A stretch of DNA of 64,000 nucleotides from Aureisphaera galaxeae (GCF_028561275.1 NZ_JAQQTF010000018.1:248001-312000), one strand, 5' to 3'. Shown: positions 43,154-52,068, counted from the stretch's first letter. Notes: generated by a model from the sequence alone, not told the origin. Program-made: numbers and translations.

Positions 43154-43477
43154 CTATTCTTCAGGTACCCAAATACCATTTTCACTAGGTTCCCAAGTAC
43201 CATTCTCGTAGCCATTTATATAGTATTCGAGGGGTCTTGCTGTTCCAAAGACAATAACTCTTCCTGTTTCTTTCTCTACCAAAAAAGGAGCATTTCCTAC
43301 AATGGCATATTGAAAGTCCTCTGTTTCGTGATACTTTTTGTTCGTATAATGAAACACATAACCATAGGCTTTCTCCACTGTATATTTATGTAATATGATC
43401 ATCTCAATACCTGACTCCGTTTCATCTTCTTTCACATACTTTTTCGCTACTTCTATCGCTTTTTCTTTTGTTAACAT
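43154..43477 (-). CDS. Imm35/YrhB-type immunity domain protein
   Basis: A 107-residue soluble protein. The pattern 'YGYVFHYTNKKYHETEDFQY', AIVGNAPFLVEKETGRVIV and FGTARPLEYYINGYE is the Imm35 / YrhB fold, which occurs as an immunity protein next to polymorphic toxins. No signal. It lies 61 bases downstream of the unknown 43539 gene and 20 bases upstream of the endonuclease V gene. It is a likely antidote to the toxin-like protein encoded upstream, but this is inferred from gene order. Confidence 0.75.
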   Translation of the reverse strand: MLTKEKAIEVAKKYVKEDETESGIEMIILHKYTVEKAYGYVFHYTNKKYHETEDFQYAIVGNAPFLVEKETGRVIVFGTARPLEYYINGYENGTWEPSENGIWVPEE

Positions 43478-43538
43478 GTGTATTACCCATTGGAACTAAA
43501 ACTCGTAATTACAAAGCCGGAACGACCCATAGCTATGC

Positions 43539-44096
43539 TTAATATCCTAGATAAACATAATAGTCTTCATTTACAATAATCTTAAAACTTCTCGGGGTAA
43601 CCTCTAATTGCGATATAGGACTTTCTTCAACTGTATAAACCACGGTATCTCCCAACGTACTCTTACTAAAGTCTTTTCCTTCCAATACCTTTTCTATAGG
43701 TACGGTAAGATCCCGTCCTTCTATAAACTCTATCTTTATTTCAGAAGAATACTCAAATTCCCCATCGGTTATTTTCTCCTTATCGGCAAAAGAGATGACA
43801 TCATGACGAAGCATGTAGTCTTTCCCATAGATTTTGAATCCGTTTTCGTCCTCTTCTACATCAGTTTGTCGAATCTTTTCATTCAAAAAATTGGAAGACC
43901 AATAATCTCTAGGGAACTTATCCTTATAAGCAATCACCATTAATTCCACTATTTTGTGAATGGGCTCAGTTTTCATAAAACTATAAAACTTCACTTTATC
44001 CTCTCTCCACTTTTCCCAGAAAGGATCTGGAGCATCTAATATAGGCCCTCCTCTTTCTTCCCACAAAAATCCTAAATTAATATCTCTAATTTCCAT
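43539..44096 (-). CDS. Unknown protein adjacent to toxin, possible immunity protein
   Basis: A 185-residue acidic, soluble protein from the ATG at 44096. An in-frame ATG at 44123 would overlap the toxin stop by 8 bases; both are possible. The sequence has an N-terminal helical part ('FWEKWREDKVKFYSFMKTEP') and a beta-rich end (SEIKIEFIEGRDLTVPIEKV, ISQLEVTPRSFKIIVNEDYY). I recognise no family. Because it directly follows the JAB-like toxin gene (19 bases) and precedes the Imm35 gene, it is probably the cognate immunity protein. AT-rich compared with flanking genes. Confidence 0.6.
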   Translation of the reverse strand: MEIRDINLGFLWEERGGPILDAPDPFWEKWREDKVKFYSFMKTEPIHKIVELMVIAYKDKFPRDYWSSNFLNEKIRQTDVEEDENGFKIYGKDYMLRHDVISFADKEKITDGEFEYSSEIKIEFIEGRDLTVPIEKVLEGKDFSKSTLGDTVVYTVEESPISQLEVTPRSFKIIVNEDYYVYLGY

Positions 44097-44115
44097 ATTT
44101 CTATATTTTAAAAGG

Positions 44116-46386
44116 TTATTCAATATATTTCACATAATCTACACTTCCCTTCATCGCATCATAGACCTGTCTGAACACATAAGCCTCCTGGAAATAAGTC
44201 CCTGCATCTGTAAAGGTTTGCCTTGCAAATGCCTCTTGAGAATCGATTAGATCAAGTAAATCCTTCCTTCTTTTGGTAGTAATTCCAACATTTATCATAC
44301 TAAAGATAGTGCCATTTTTTCCAATGGCCCTTATTTCTCTCAATTCAAAATTCAAAAACACTTTTACATCAGCTAAACTCAATCCTGAACTATTGGGATG
44401 ATTATGAGTTAATGTAGATCCTTTGAATTTAGAACTTGGCACATGACTCCAGTCAATATAGTCTGGATATTTCTTCCCTTGGTGCTTGATTTCAATTTTT
44501 CTTGCATTATTAAGAATCATTCCGTCTTCAACATCAAGATTCCTAATCTTGTCTTCAAACTTTTTAATTTTTGCACTTACCTTGTCTACAGCTTTACTAA
44601 AGGTCCGAGCAAAACGGGAACTATAATCTGCTGACTCCTCAACTATCTGGGCCAAGTGGTATAAAGTCTGTTCAAGTTCCTTTTTCTTAACATTGTTCGG
44701 AGAGCTATATAATAAATCCTCCCCAACATCCAACGTCTCCCTAGCAGATTTCCTTAACAATCTTTCTACCAGCACATCACTGCCTAAACTCACCATCTCC
44801 AGCCAAAATAGATATTCTCGTAACTTATTTGCAAATGGGCTATCACTATCCGCCAGCGTCAACATAGCATTTAAGGTTCCGCTTGTAATCTCGGCTATAC
44901 TTACTGCAGTTTTTATATTAAACAGTATCCTATTGGGTTTAATGAGTCCAAGTTTCGTAAGATGCCTGAGGTGCCTCAACTTTAGCAAGTTCCCAAAACC
45001 TGTTATTGTGGTTACCACATCTACCCCTAACCAGATACCTTTATCAACATTACTCCAACGCTGTTTATCATCGAAGGCTTTAAGGTAAAAAGCAGGTATG
45101 ACATTGGTTGGAATTTTAATTTCTCCTTCTTTAGGTACATTTGCAAGGGTAATGGGATGAAAGATATTATACTTCCCTATATCCTTTATCTCCTTTTCCA
45201 ATTTAGGCCCACCTTTTCCAGGGTTCGTCTTTGTATTGTCTAATCGGGTTTCCTCCTTGGTTACCTTAATCTTAAGCCGAGATTTATCTGTTACAAAATC
45301 GAAGCTATAATCGTTATTGTAAAATCCAAGGACTTTATTTGTATCGTAAAGAAGAACCTCAGGACCACCAGTGTATTGCTTTTGGTTTTTTGTGTAGTTC
45401 GGATTGGCAAAATCACTTAATGACCAAAACTTATAAAGTTCCTGAATAAAAAGTGTAAAGTTGTCATCGCCAATTCCATAGTCATTAATCTTTTTATAGA
45501 GTTTTTCGAAAAGACTACCGTTTTGTCCCTTCAGCGATAACCTATAAAAAAAGTTATTGATTCTATTCCTTAAACGATTTTCACTCACCTCATCCTTTTT
45601 TACAACCAGCGAATAATCTATTGCCAATGATCTTAATAAACGAATAATAGCTTTCTCTTTATTATTAGTTACCAAACCATCCAAAATAAGGTATAAGTCT
45701 CCCCATTTTAAGTCATCATCTCGGTTCTGCAATACAAATTCGGGTGCCTCCCTGTAAAGAAAAGCCAATTGCGACACCTTCTGTTCCGCTTTTAAGAAGG
45801 CAGTAGTGTATTTCTTGAGAACCTCCTGCTCTACTTGGCTTCGTTTGTAGGCCAAATAATCGTAGGCTGCATGGTAGTCATCATATGAGTTTGTGGAAAT
45901 GGCTAAAGCCACCCGGTTGATATCTGATTTGTCTGTATTATTTTTTCTTTGGTCAAATCCCTCATATACAAAAAGGATGTTATAGGAGACTTTCTTCTTT
46001 TCCAAATCTATAGACGTCCGCGCCACATAAATATCAGTTCGGACATTCGCATCCTTCTTATTAAGAGCTCCATAGAGCCTAAGTGCGCGTTCCTTTTGAT
46101 TACTGTCTATGAATTTAAATGGAACATCCACTAGAAAAGTGGAGGAATGCACTTCCAAAGTTTCCCTATCCGTAACCTCTACGGTTGAAGTGGTATTGCT
46201 TACATAATCCTTATAGCTATACCCCTGTAGTAGTCCCACTGTCTTCGAAACTTTAATGTCCTCAACTAAGGTTTCAAAATTAATCTTCCCATTATAAAAC
46301 CCGGTTATGTCTTTTTTGTCAGAAGTAGATATTGTGAGCGGGGATTCAATCCCGAACAACTCTCCAAATTCAAATGTATTATTCAT
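44116..46386 (-). CDS. Large protein with C-terminal JAB/JAMM-like toxin-type domain
   Basis: A 756-residue protein without a signal peptide. The ATG at 46386 is preferred since the upstream in-frame ATG (46425) only adds a Gly/Trp/Phe stretch. Residues ~1-400 are a probably delivery- or assembly-related module (LFGIESPLTIS, RALRLYGALNKKDAN, YRLSLKGQNGSLFEKLYKKI). Two weakly hydrophobic helical segments lie near residues ~450-550. The end carries GSTLTHNHPNSSGLSLADVK (His661, His663, Ser670, Asp673), a variant of the JAMM metal motif, then FLNFELREIRAIGKNGTIFS. This resembles toxin C-termini of Muf- or polymorphic-toxin type. It lies between the large protein and two likely immunity genes. 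Confidence 0.65.
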   Translation of the reverse strand: MNNTFEFGELFGIESPLTISTSDKKDITGFYNGKINFETLVEDIKVSKTVGLLQGYSYKDYVSNTTSTVEVTDRETLEVHSSTFLVDVPFKFIDSNQKERALRLYGALNKKDANVRTDIYVARTSIDLEKKKVSYNILFVYEGFDQRKNNTDKSDINRVALAISTNSYDDYHAAYDYLAYKRSQVEQEVLKKYTTAFLKAEQKVSQLAFLYREAPEFVLQNRDDDLKWGDLYLILDGLVTNNKEKAIIRLLRSLAIDYSLVVKKDEVSENRLRNRINNFFYRLSLKGQNGSLFEKLYKKINDYGIGDDNFTLFIQELYKFWSLSDFANPNYTKNQKQYTGGPEVLLYDTNKVLGFYNNDYSFDFVTDKSRLKIKVTKEETRLDNTKTNPGKGGPKLEKEIKDIGKYNIFHPITLANVPKEGEIKIPTNVIPAFYLKAFDDKQRWSNVDKGIWLGVDVVTTITGFGNLLKLRHLRHLTKLGLIKPNRILFNIKTAVSIAEITSGTLNAMLTLADSDSPFANKLREYLFWLEMVSLGSDVLVERLLRKSARETLDVGEDLLYSSPNNVKKKELEQTLYHLAQIVEESADYSSRFARTFSKAVDKVSAKIKKFEDKIRNLDVEDGMILNNARKIEIKHQGKKYPDYIDWSHVPSSKFKGSTLTHNHPNSSGLSLADVKVFLNFELREIRAIGKNGTIFSMINVGITTKRRKDLLDLIDSQEAFARQTFTDAGTYFQEAYVFRQVYDAMKGSVDYVKYIE

Positions 46387-46466
46387 GTTTTCTAATTTTT
46401 TAAAGAACCACCCCCCAGGTCTCAACTCCCCAGATTCGACCCAGAGAGCGGTTCAATAATTATTGA

Positions 46467-49400
46467 TTATACTCCAGACGTCGTACCGCCGACCATAATG
46501 CTACTTCCATATGCCAGATTTTGGGTGGCATCGTCATTATGACAGCATGGTAAACCGTTCTCCGTAAGTGGGCCCGAATCGGACTGTACAATGGTAAGTG
46601 CCGTAGGTACACGGGTTTCCCATTCTTTTTCCACTTTTCCTTCGGTCTGCTCCATTTCTTCTGCAATGGACAGATACAGGTCGTCTTCACGTTCTACCGC
46701 CAATTGGTCTCCCATCATAACATCCCCTGTTTCCATGAAATAGGCCACAGCCTTTTCAAAACCAGGACGTACCGGTACGACCATGCGAGCCATTCCACTT
46801 TGTAAAAAGGCTTGGAAAATAGGATCAATACCGTTACTCTCTAGGATAAGACTATCCCAACGCCAACGGTTGGAGTAGAAATACGGATAGAAAATATAGG
46901 CCATGATCTCCCAATCGAACGCTTGCTCAAAGAACTTTACATACTCCGCATGTCTTTCTAAAGACAAGGTTAAGTGTGGGTGTGTAAGTTTCGTGAGATA
47001 ATGATTCCTCGCCGTCGAAATACCAAAAGGTCGAGCCAACATATCTATAGCCAATCGCTTCAACTCGCGCTTCTCCAATGCGCGGTTAAGCAATGGATTG
47101 AACTCATGCTTCTTGGTAGTGTTCTCCACCTCTGGAAGTGTAGGCTCAAAATTGGCGTACAACCAGTCGTTATACTCATTTACACGATCTTGATAGGCCG
47201 CTACAATGGCATCGTAGGTTTCGTTACGCCATTTCTCCATAGCTTCTGGAAGTAATCGTAGTTTAACAGAAACCGAGGAGTTCCCTGCAATATGTCCCAC
47301 CTGCGAGAACGAGGCCGGAATCTTTTCTACATGTGGAAGGATATCAACAAGTTCACCCCTGTCCATCATTTTTCTGCCTCCAACGAGAACAACTGTATCA
47401 CTATACTCGTTACCACCATCCTCACTATCACGCCAATTAGCAGAGGCCTTATATGCCTCATAGCCTTCGGGTATTTCCAGATCTACTTTCTCTGCATTAC
47501 GCTCGTTAAGTCCTGGGAAATCCCCTCCAATCTCGGCTGCCGTGTAGGCAAAGGAATGCCCTATATACATCTCCTCTACAGGTGGAGCTGTTACAACCGC
47601 TTTGTAAAGCGCAGCTTTCACATGGTAATCTTCCGGTTGAATATCCGTGGCATCAAAATCTATTGGTGGCGGCTCCGGCGGTGCCAACAATCCTCCAGGG
47701 ATACCAGAAATCTGCTCTGGGTTCTCCCCTTCGATAGTCTCTATAATGGCATGTTTAAAATAGCGACTGGGCTCTGGCACGTTGAACTCATACATTAAGC
47801 GTTTTCCGTAATTTACAAGCCTGTTCGTGTAGATTTTATCAACCCAACGATACACACCGGTTACATGACTAATTCCCTCTCGGTTATCGAATCCATGCTT
47901 GTTACTGTCCTCAAACTCTCGAATGATTCTTGAAGTACGCTTCTTGGTCACTTTCTGCACTACACGCTCCAAGGCACGTTGTGTAACCTCCTCTGCATAA
48001 TTCTGATAAGTATTGTTCGAGTTGGAAGAAGAGGACGAAGATGCTCCGTTATAGTAGGCATCTGCACTGAACTGAGTCTTAGCTGGTCCTGCACCAAAGC
48101 TACCACTCACACCAGCAGAAGCGCCATAGCTATAAGCTTTATCCTCATTGACAATAGACGAGACCTCGGTAGCAAGTTCATTCCTTTCGGAAGTAGTAGT
48201 ATCTGTAAGGTTTTCTACCTCGTTTTCTTCCGTTACTTCGGTCGTATTTTCCGTACTTAAAAGACGTCGGGTAGAGCGCTCCTTATACTCCTTGGCCAAG
48301 ATATTCTCAATATGAGATACCTCCCCTGGAACATAACAGCATACTTCCTGTTCAACCCTGCGGAAATCGGCCACCCCAATCTTTTTGATACCGTGGTGCT
48401 CCACTTTCTTAGATTCCTGAGCATGTTTTTGATTCGTCATTTCACCATTGCTCTTTTGTCCACCTATAATAAGCTCGGTATCTACTTCAAGGATTTCATC
48501 GCCATCCAAAGTAATCGTACCTGTTAAGGTAAGGCTCTTGGCCCCTGATGGAATGGTGATCTCTTGTTCATTGTTCGACAAAATCATGGCCCCTGGAGCA
48601 GCATCCACTTGCAGGACATCCAATTTATTGGCCGAAACCTCTGATTCGAAAACAATACTAAGATCTGTTTCAGTAATTCTTAAATCGGAGTTTCCTGTGA
48701 CAAGGTTAATACTCACCATCACCATGTCCAGATTCTTGGGATTTTGGATAGCACTTGCCGAGTAGCTATTTACCGGAATGGCAGGTGCCCCCACCTTTAT
48801 CATACTTCCATTGAATAATATGCTTCGAGTGCTTTTTTTGGTTCCCTTTCGGTACAATTCACTCTGCCTTTGCACTTCCTCGTTCAACTTCTTGAACAGT
48901 AACTCCTCATTATTAACACCTTCTGCTACAATTTTATTGAAGATATTGAGGGTCGTATCCCCTACCTTGCCCTGAAGGTTGTTGCTATCGAAAATACTAG
49001 CCGGAGTGTAATTGAGAGTGGGTAGTACAAGATTTGTATACGTGATCTCTCCTGTCTGACTGTCTACCGACTTGGTAGCATTGTCATAGGCCGTTTTTAA
49101 AGCACTATCATAGGTTGTTACTGCCTGTGCATACGCATCACGGTTTTCCTGCTCATTTACTTCCACACGCCCTTTCAACTCTTTCTTTACCTCTCGCAAC
49201 GTGTCCAACTTCTGTTTGGCCTCAAAAGACTCAAGTTGCTTGTTCAACGTTCCGAATTGTTTTTGCGTTGTGGTTTGTCCAATAGGGGCATTGTTTCGAG
49301 ATGCATGATTGTTCAGCACCCCGTCCTCAATGACCACATAGGCATGTGCCAGACGTTGCAATTCCTCATCGCTATTAATAAGCTTTTCTGCTAACGCGGT

Positions 49401-49877
49401 TCGCGAATCGTCCTTTTTCAGGAAGTTGTCGGCTACAATCATACGAATAATAGCCTCTCGCACTGCAGCGGATTTCTTGGTCAATATCTGATAATGCAGG
49501 TTGTCCCAAAGAGTAATAAGTTGGCTCGTTGTTAAGGTCGGCAACGTAGGTGCCGCAAGTCGACTCCCTACCTGATCGATAGTGAGCGTGTTCTTGTTTT
49601 CCATGAGCCAATGAGAAAACTCATAAAGGTCCGGTTTAACGGCCTCGACAGTACTTCGCTTGCTCAAGCCGTTGTACGTTGCGGTTCTGCCCTCCAGCAT
49701 TGTCCTTCGGGTGTCGGGATCCTTCTCATCCTCTAAGTCAATTAAAAAATGACTGTTCGATTTTTCATTTGAAGGATAATAAACGAATCCCCTCTCTCTT
49801 TCTGTTTTTGATAACAATTTCGGGTTCCGGGTCGTGACGAACCGGAACAAAGTAGAAACAATAGGTTCCTTTGCCAT
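46467..49877 (-). CDS. Large protein (1136 residues) of unknown function
   Basis: I recognise no named family. No signal peptide or T9SS domain. Visible parts: N-terminal TTRNPKLLSKTERERGFVYY; heptad-like helices at ~215-260; a Thr/Glu-rich middle (residues ~540-580, ENTTEVTEENEVENLTDTTT); a Gly/Ser/Ala-rich stretch (ASAGVSGSFGAGPAKTQFSA, YYNGASSSSSSNSNNTYQ); and a conserved-looking end with FDWEIMAYIFYPYFYSNRWR and MARMVVPVRPGFEKAVAYFM. The pair of Cys in EVCCYVPGEVSHIENILAKE and a late LPCCHNDD stand out. It is the first gene of the operon with the toxin-like protein, so a carrier, scaffold or delivery role is plausible. Start: first ATG after AT-rich DNA, with no in-frame alternative nearby. 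Confidence 0.65.
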   Translation of the reverse strand: MAKEPIVSTLFRFVTTRNPKLLSKTERERGFVYYPSNEKSNSHFLIDLEDEKDPDTRRTMLEGRTATYNGLSKRSTVEAVKPDLYEFSHWLMENKNTLTIDQVGSRLAAPTLPTLTTSQLITLWDNLHYQILTKKSAAVREAIIRMIVADNFLKKDDSRTALAEKLINSDEELQRLAHAYVVIEDGVLNNHASRNNAPIGQTTTQKQFGTLNKQLESFEAKQKLDTLREVKKELKGRVEVNEQENRDAYAQAVTTYDSALKTAYDNATKSVDSQTGEITYTNLVLPTLNYTPASIFDSNNLQGKVGDTTLNIFNKIVAEGVNNEELLFKKLNEEVQRQSELYRKGTKKSTRSILFNGSMIKVGAPAIPVNSYSASAIQNPKNLDMVMVSINLVTGNSDLRITETDLSIVFESEVSANKLDVLQVDAAPGAMILSNNEQEITIPSGAKSLTLTGTITLDGDEILEVDTELIIGGQKSNGEMTNQKHAQESKKVEHHGIKKIGVADFRRVEQEVCCYVPGEVSHIENILAKEYKERSTRRLLSTENTTEVTEENEVENLTDTTTSERNELATEVSSIVNEDKAYSYGASAGVSGSFGAGPAKTQFSADAYYNGASSSSSSNSNNTYQNYAEEVTQRALERVVQKVTKKRTSRIIREFEDSNKHGFDNREGISHVTGVYRWVDKIYTNRLVNYGKRLMYEFNVPEPSRYFKHAIIETIEGENPEQISGIPGGLLAPPEPPPIDFDATDIQPEDYHVKAALYKAVVTAPPVEEMYIGHSFAYTAAEIGGDFPGLNERNAEKVDLEIPEGYEAYKASANWRDSEDGGNEYSDTVVLVGGRKMMDRGELVDILPHVEKIPASFSQVGHIAGNSSVSVKLRLLPEAMEKWRNETYDAIVAAYQDRVNEYNDWLYANFEPTLPEVENTTKKHEFNPLLNRALEKRELKRLAIDMLARPFGISTARNHYLTKLTHPHLTLSLERHAEYVKFFEQAFDWEIMAYIFYPYFYSNRWRWDSLILESNGIDPIFQAFLQSGMARMVVPVRPGFEKAVAYFMETGDVMMGDQLAVEREDDLYLSIAEEMEQTEGKVEKEWETRVPTALTIVQSDSGPLTENGLPCCHNDDATQNLAYGSSIMVGGTTSGV

Positions 49878-50185
49878 AACTAAAATGGTTTAAAAATTAA
49901 TAAAAAAATGTGTGGGCCAATGGCCCTTTTTGAAGGGGAGATTTACTACCTAATGAGGGAGGGATGGCCTAGTCCGGACGGACATAGACACTACTAGGTA
50001 TTTTGAACAATCGTTCGCTTATATAACAGCAAAATCCAGACCAATAGTACGTGAATGAAGCTTTAAATATTTGTTAATCTGACCATACATTTATTCAATT
50101 CACTGAAAATCAGTAAGATGTATTGGTGTTAATTTCAAGAATCCAGAGCAGTGGTTTAAATTCATGGATGCAGACGACATCTTGG

Positions 50186-50395
50186 CACTGACATTTTTCT
50201 TTCCTTATTGCCACTGTCACTGACAGGAAGGTCCAATATAAAGGACCAAAATTTCCAAATGCGCCGCAAACCCTTATAAAGAAAAGGAACGCTACACTTA
50301 ACACTTTTATCAAGGAATTGTAAACCTGACAAACACAAATTTTTGGACCTGACATACATCTCATTTTTTCGTTTCTGACACATTTGCAGTGTCAG
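50186..50395. repeat. Cluster of CTGACA/TGTCAG motifs
   Basis: Six copies in 210 bases: CACTGACA (50186-50193); CTGTCACTGACAG (50214-50226), a perfect 6-1-6 inverted repeat; CCTGACA at 50325-50331 and 50348-50354; and CTGACAC(7 bases)GTGTCAG at 50375-50395, a perfect 7-7-7 inverted repeat. Clustering of one short motif, partly in inverted pairs, suggests binding sites for one dimeric regulator. The regulator is unknown. Confidence 0.5.
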
Positions 50396-50418
50396 TTCTA
50401 ACCATATAATTTTATATA

Positions 50419-50448
50419 AAAAGAGCCTGAAGATTTTCAGGCTCTTTT
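50419..50448 (-). terminator. Terminator after the crystallin-domain gene
   Basis: A 13-bp perfect stem (50419-50431 with 50436-50448), 4-base loop, with AAAA at the low-coordinate side that reads as TTTT on the minus strand. It lies 9 bases after the stop of 50457-51221. Confidence 0.8.
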
Positions 50449-50456
50449 CTTGAATG

Positions 50457-51221
50457 TTAGGCTTTACTCCAACGAACACTGGTGAGTTCGTCACCTAGTT
50501 TGTGAATCTTCAGATCCCGTATGAAGTGGCTTCCGCAGCCAAATTCAATCTTGTCACCTTTAAAATTGTCGTGCTTAAACACCTCCAATTTCATGCCTTT
50601 TGGCACAAGGGCTTTTAAAGAAGACGCTCTGTCATTCCAACCGGAAGACTTAAGGTGGGTAATGTTCTGGCCTACCTTAATGGCTTTCGTTTTTCCTTTG
50701 AACATGTGATGCTGAAACAAGGTTAAGCCTTGCTTTCGCAATGGTCTTGGCGAACCTATACGCTTGCTCAATACGGCTAAGTAATTGCGTACAGCACTTT
50801 CCCATCCCGAATCCATATCCACAAACGAAAGTTTGTCGGCATGCTTATCGAGCATATCAAAGTACTTACTAACATCCTGCCCAAAGTAGGCCCCTACTGC
50901 GATGCCGATGGGCTTTAAGGGACCGGTAATGGTTTTTACCAATCCACCGTCTTTCTTCTCTACGATCATCTTATTAGGTGAGGACGGTGTTACTGCAGTC
51001 CTCTTCTTTTTGAAAAGGAAATAACATTGATCGTCCTTACGGAATTTAAGACAATGCGAAATCTGTCCGTATACAATAAATTCGCCGTCACAATTCACGG
51101 ACATGGATACGGGTTTTACATTAAACTCATGTTTTTTGGAACTTCCAACTTCGCTAATCTTTAGCTTCTTGGCTTCCGGGCCATCTATGGCCGCTTTCAT
51201 TGCTTTTTCGGGTACTCCCAT
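50457..51221 (-). CDS. Beta/gamma-crystallin domain protein
   Basis: A 254-residue protein. The ATG at 51221 is preferred because the frame upstream (to 51305) encodes nothing domain-like. Residues ~1-150 are a unique N-terminal region (ISEVGSSKKHEFNVKPVSMS, PIGIAVGAYFGQDVSKYFDM). Residues ~170-254 form two Greek-key crystallin motifs: LTLFQHHMFKGKTKAIKVGQ with NDRASSLKALVPKGMKLEVF, and KHDNFKGDKIEFGCGSHFIR ending in GDELTSVRW. Such domains bind calcium and stabilise proteins, often outside the cell. No signal peptide is visible, as with the other large proteins of the region. It has its own terminator, so it is a separate unit. Confidence 0.75.
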   Translation of the reverse strand: MGVPEKAMKAAIDGPEAKKLKISEVGSSKKHEFNVKPVSMSVNCDGEFIVYGQISHCLKFRKDDQCYFLFKKKRTAVTPSSPNKMIVEKKDGGLVKTITGPLKPIGIAVGAYFGQDVSKYFDMLDKHADKLSFVDMDSGWESAVRNYLAVLSKRIGSPRPLRKQGLTLFQHHMFKGKTKAIKVGQNITHLKSSGWNDRASSLKALVPKGMKLEVFKHDNFKGDKIEFGCGSHFIRDLKIHKLGDELTSVRWSKA

Positions 51222-51543
51222 GACTAAAAAATTTAAATTAATAATGGAAGCAAGGTAGTTTCGGGACCCTCCGAATCTAGGGGAATGAGCACGGGTATTC
51301 AGCACGTATTTTTATCTCAAATGCCGATATCCTTACCAAAAAATGACAGGAAAAGAACTGGGGATTTAAGTGGTCATTTTAAAGCCTTATTCCGAAGGAA
51401 GCTGTTTTTTTCCCCAACCTCGTGTGGTACATTTCCCGAATCCCACGTGAAAAAGACCCGAATATGACTCTAGGTGTACTATTCCTCCCAGTTTAGTCGT
51501 ACATTTATTTGAAAATCAGTTATTTAATTTTAAATCCAATACT
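51222..51543. other. 322-base divergent intergenic region
   Basis: AT-rich DNA between divergent genes at 51221 and 51544. The part nearest 51544 includes TACATTTATTTGAAAATCAG, which resembles the DNA at 50089-50113 upstream of the large protein gene (TACATTTATT, then TGAAAATCAGT), so the two may share a regulator. I see no RNA gene, repeat or terminator in it. Confidence 0.4.
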
Positions 51544-52044
51544 ATGTCCGATTTAAATTTCAGCATTATTGCACATAAAGGAGAGAAAAGGGACGGCACT
51601 AGAATAGAGGGTGAAATCGCCATTCCCTTCGAAGACTTTAGCCAAAATCACGGCAAACCCATTACCAAGGAATTTGCCCTAAAGCTTATTAAAGAAAATG
51701 TTTGGGACGATCCCAATTTAAGACAGGACGAAATCGTATCCATTACCTTCGATGCTCGCCCTATTCTCTTTTTATTATCCCAAAAGGATTGTACAGGAAT
51801 CCGGTTTTATTTTGCCAAACATGGAAGGGATACCAGTGGTAGACGATCCAACACCTTAGTAATGGTGGGCACGGATAAAGACAGGAACGACCTTATCGTT
51901 TGGGATAAGGATATTGAACCTCCAGAAGAACGGTTCAAAAGTGTTTTAGACGATCGTTCCCCTTCAGAACCTTCCTTAATGATTCAAGTGGGAGGAGGGG
52001 AAACCCTAAAGGAAATTTCGGATAGAAAAGTTCCGATCACCTAG
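51544..52044 (+). CDS. Protein of unknown function
   Basis: A 166-residue soluble, acidic protein that I do not recognise. The pattern FSIIAHKGEKRDGTRIEGEI, 'NHGKPITKEFALKLIKENVW' and 'CTGIRFYFAKHGRDTSGRRS' suggests an alpha-beta domain. The end (SLMIQVGGGETLKEISDRKV) is Gly-rich. No signal peptide or membrane helix. It is the first gene of the cluster 51544-54145 and precedes the membrane protein by 24 bases, so it may be linked to the two-component system. Confidence 0.5.
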   Translation: MSDLNFSIIAHKGEKRDGTRIEGEIAIPFEDFSQNHGKPITKEFALKLIKENVWDDPNLRQDEIVSITFDARPILFLLSQKDCTGIRFYFAKHGRDTSGRRSNTLVMVGTDKDRNDLIVWDKDIEPPEERFKSVLDDRSPSEPSLMIQVGGGETLKEISDRKVPIT

Positions 52045-52068
52045 GATGAAAAAGTTTAGCCAATAAAT

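Larger units (their letters stand above)
49878..50456. other. 579-base intergenic region
   Basis: AT-rich DNA between the 1136-residue protein gene and the crystallin-type gene. It should hold the promoter for the large operon (T-rich and TATTTGTTAATC segments near 50060-50080) and holds a cluster of CTGACA motifs. Two open frames on the minus strand (50110-50364, 50162-50494) overlap each other and lack any coding look. No RNA gene or transposon end is apparent. Confidence 0.5.

Noticed and set aside
40306-49877. Remnant prophage or tailocin
   Set aside because: No capsid, portal, terminase, sheath, tube or baseplate protein could be recognised; only the lysis-like genes resemble phage functions.
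50110-50494. Two short minus-strand open frames in the intergenic gap
   Set aside because: They overlap each other and the terminator, have no domain-like pattern and lie in a region full of repeats.
51285-51467. Short plus-strand frame upstream of 51544
   Set aside because: It crosses the divergent promoter region and has no recognisable domain.
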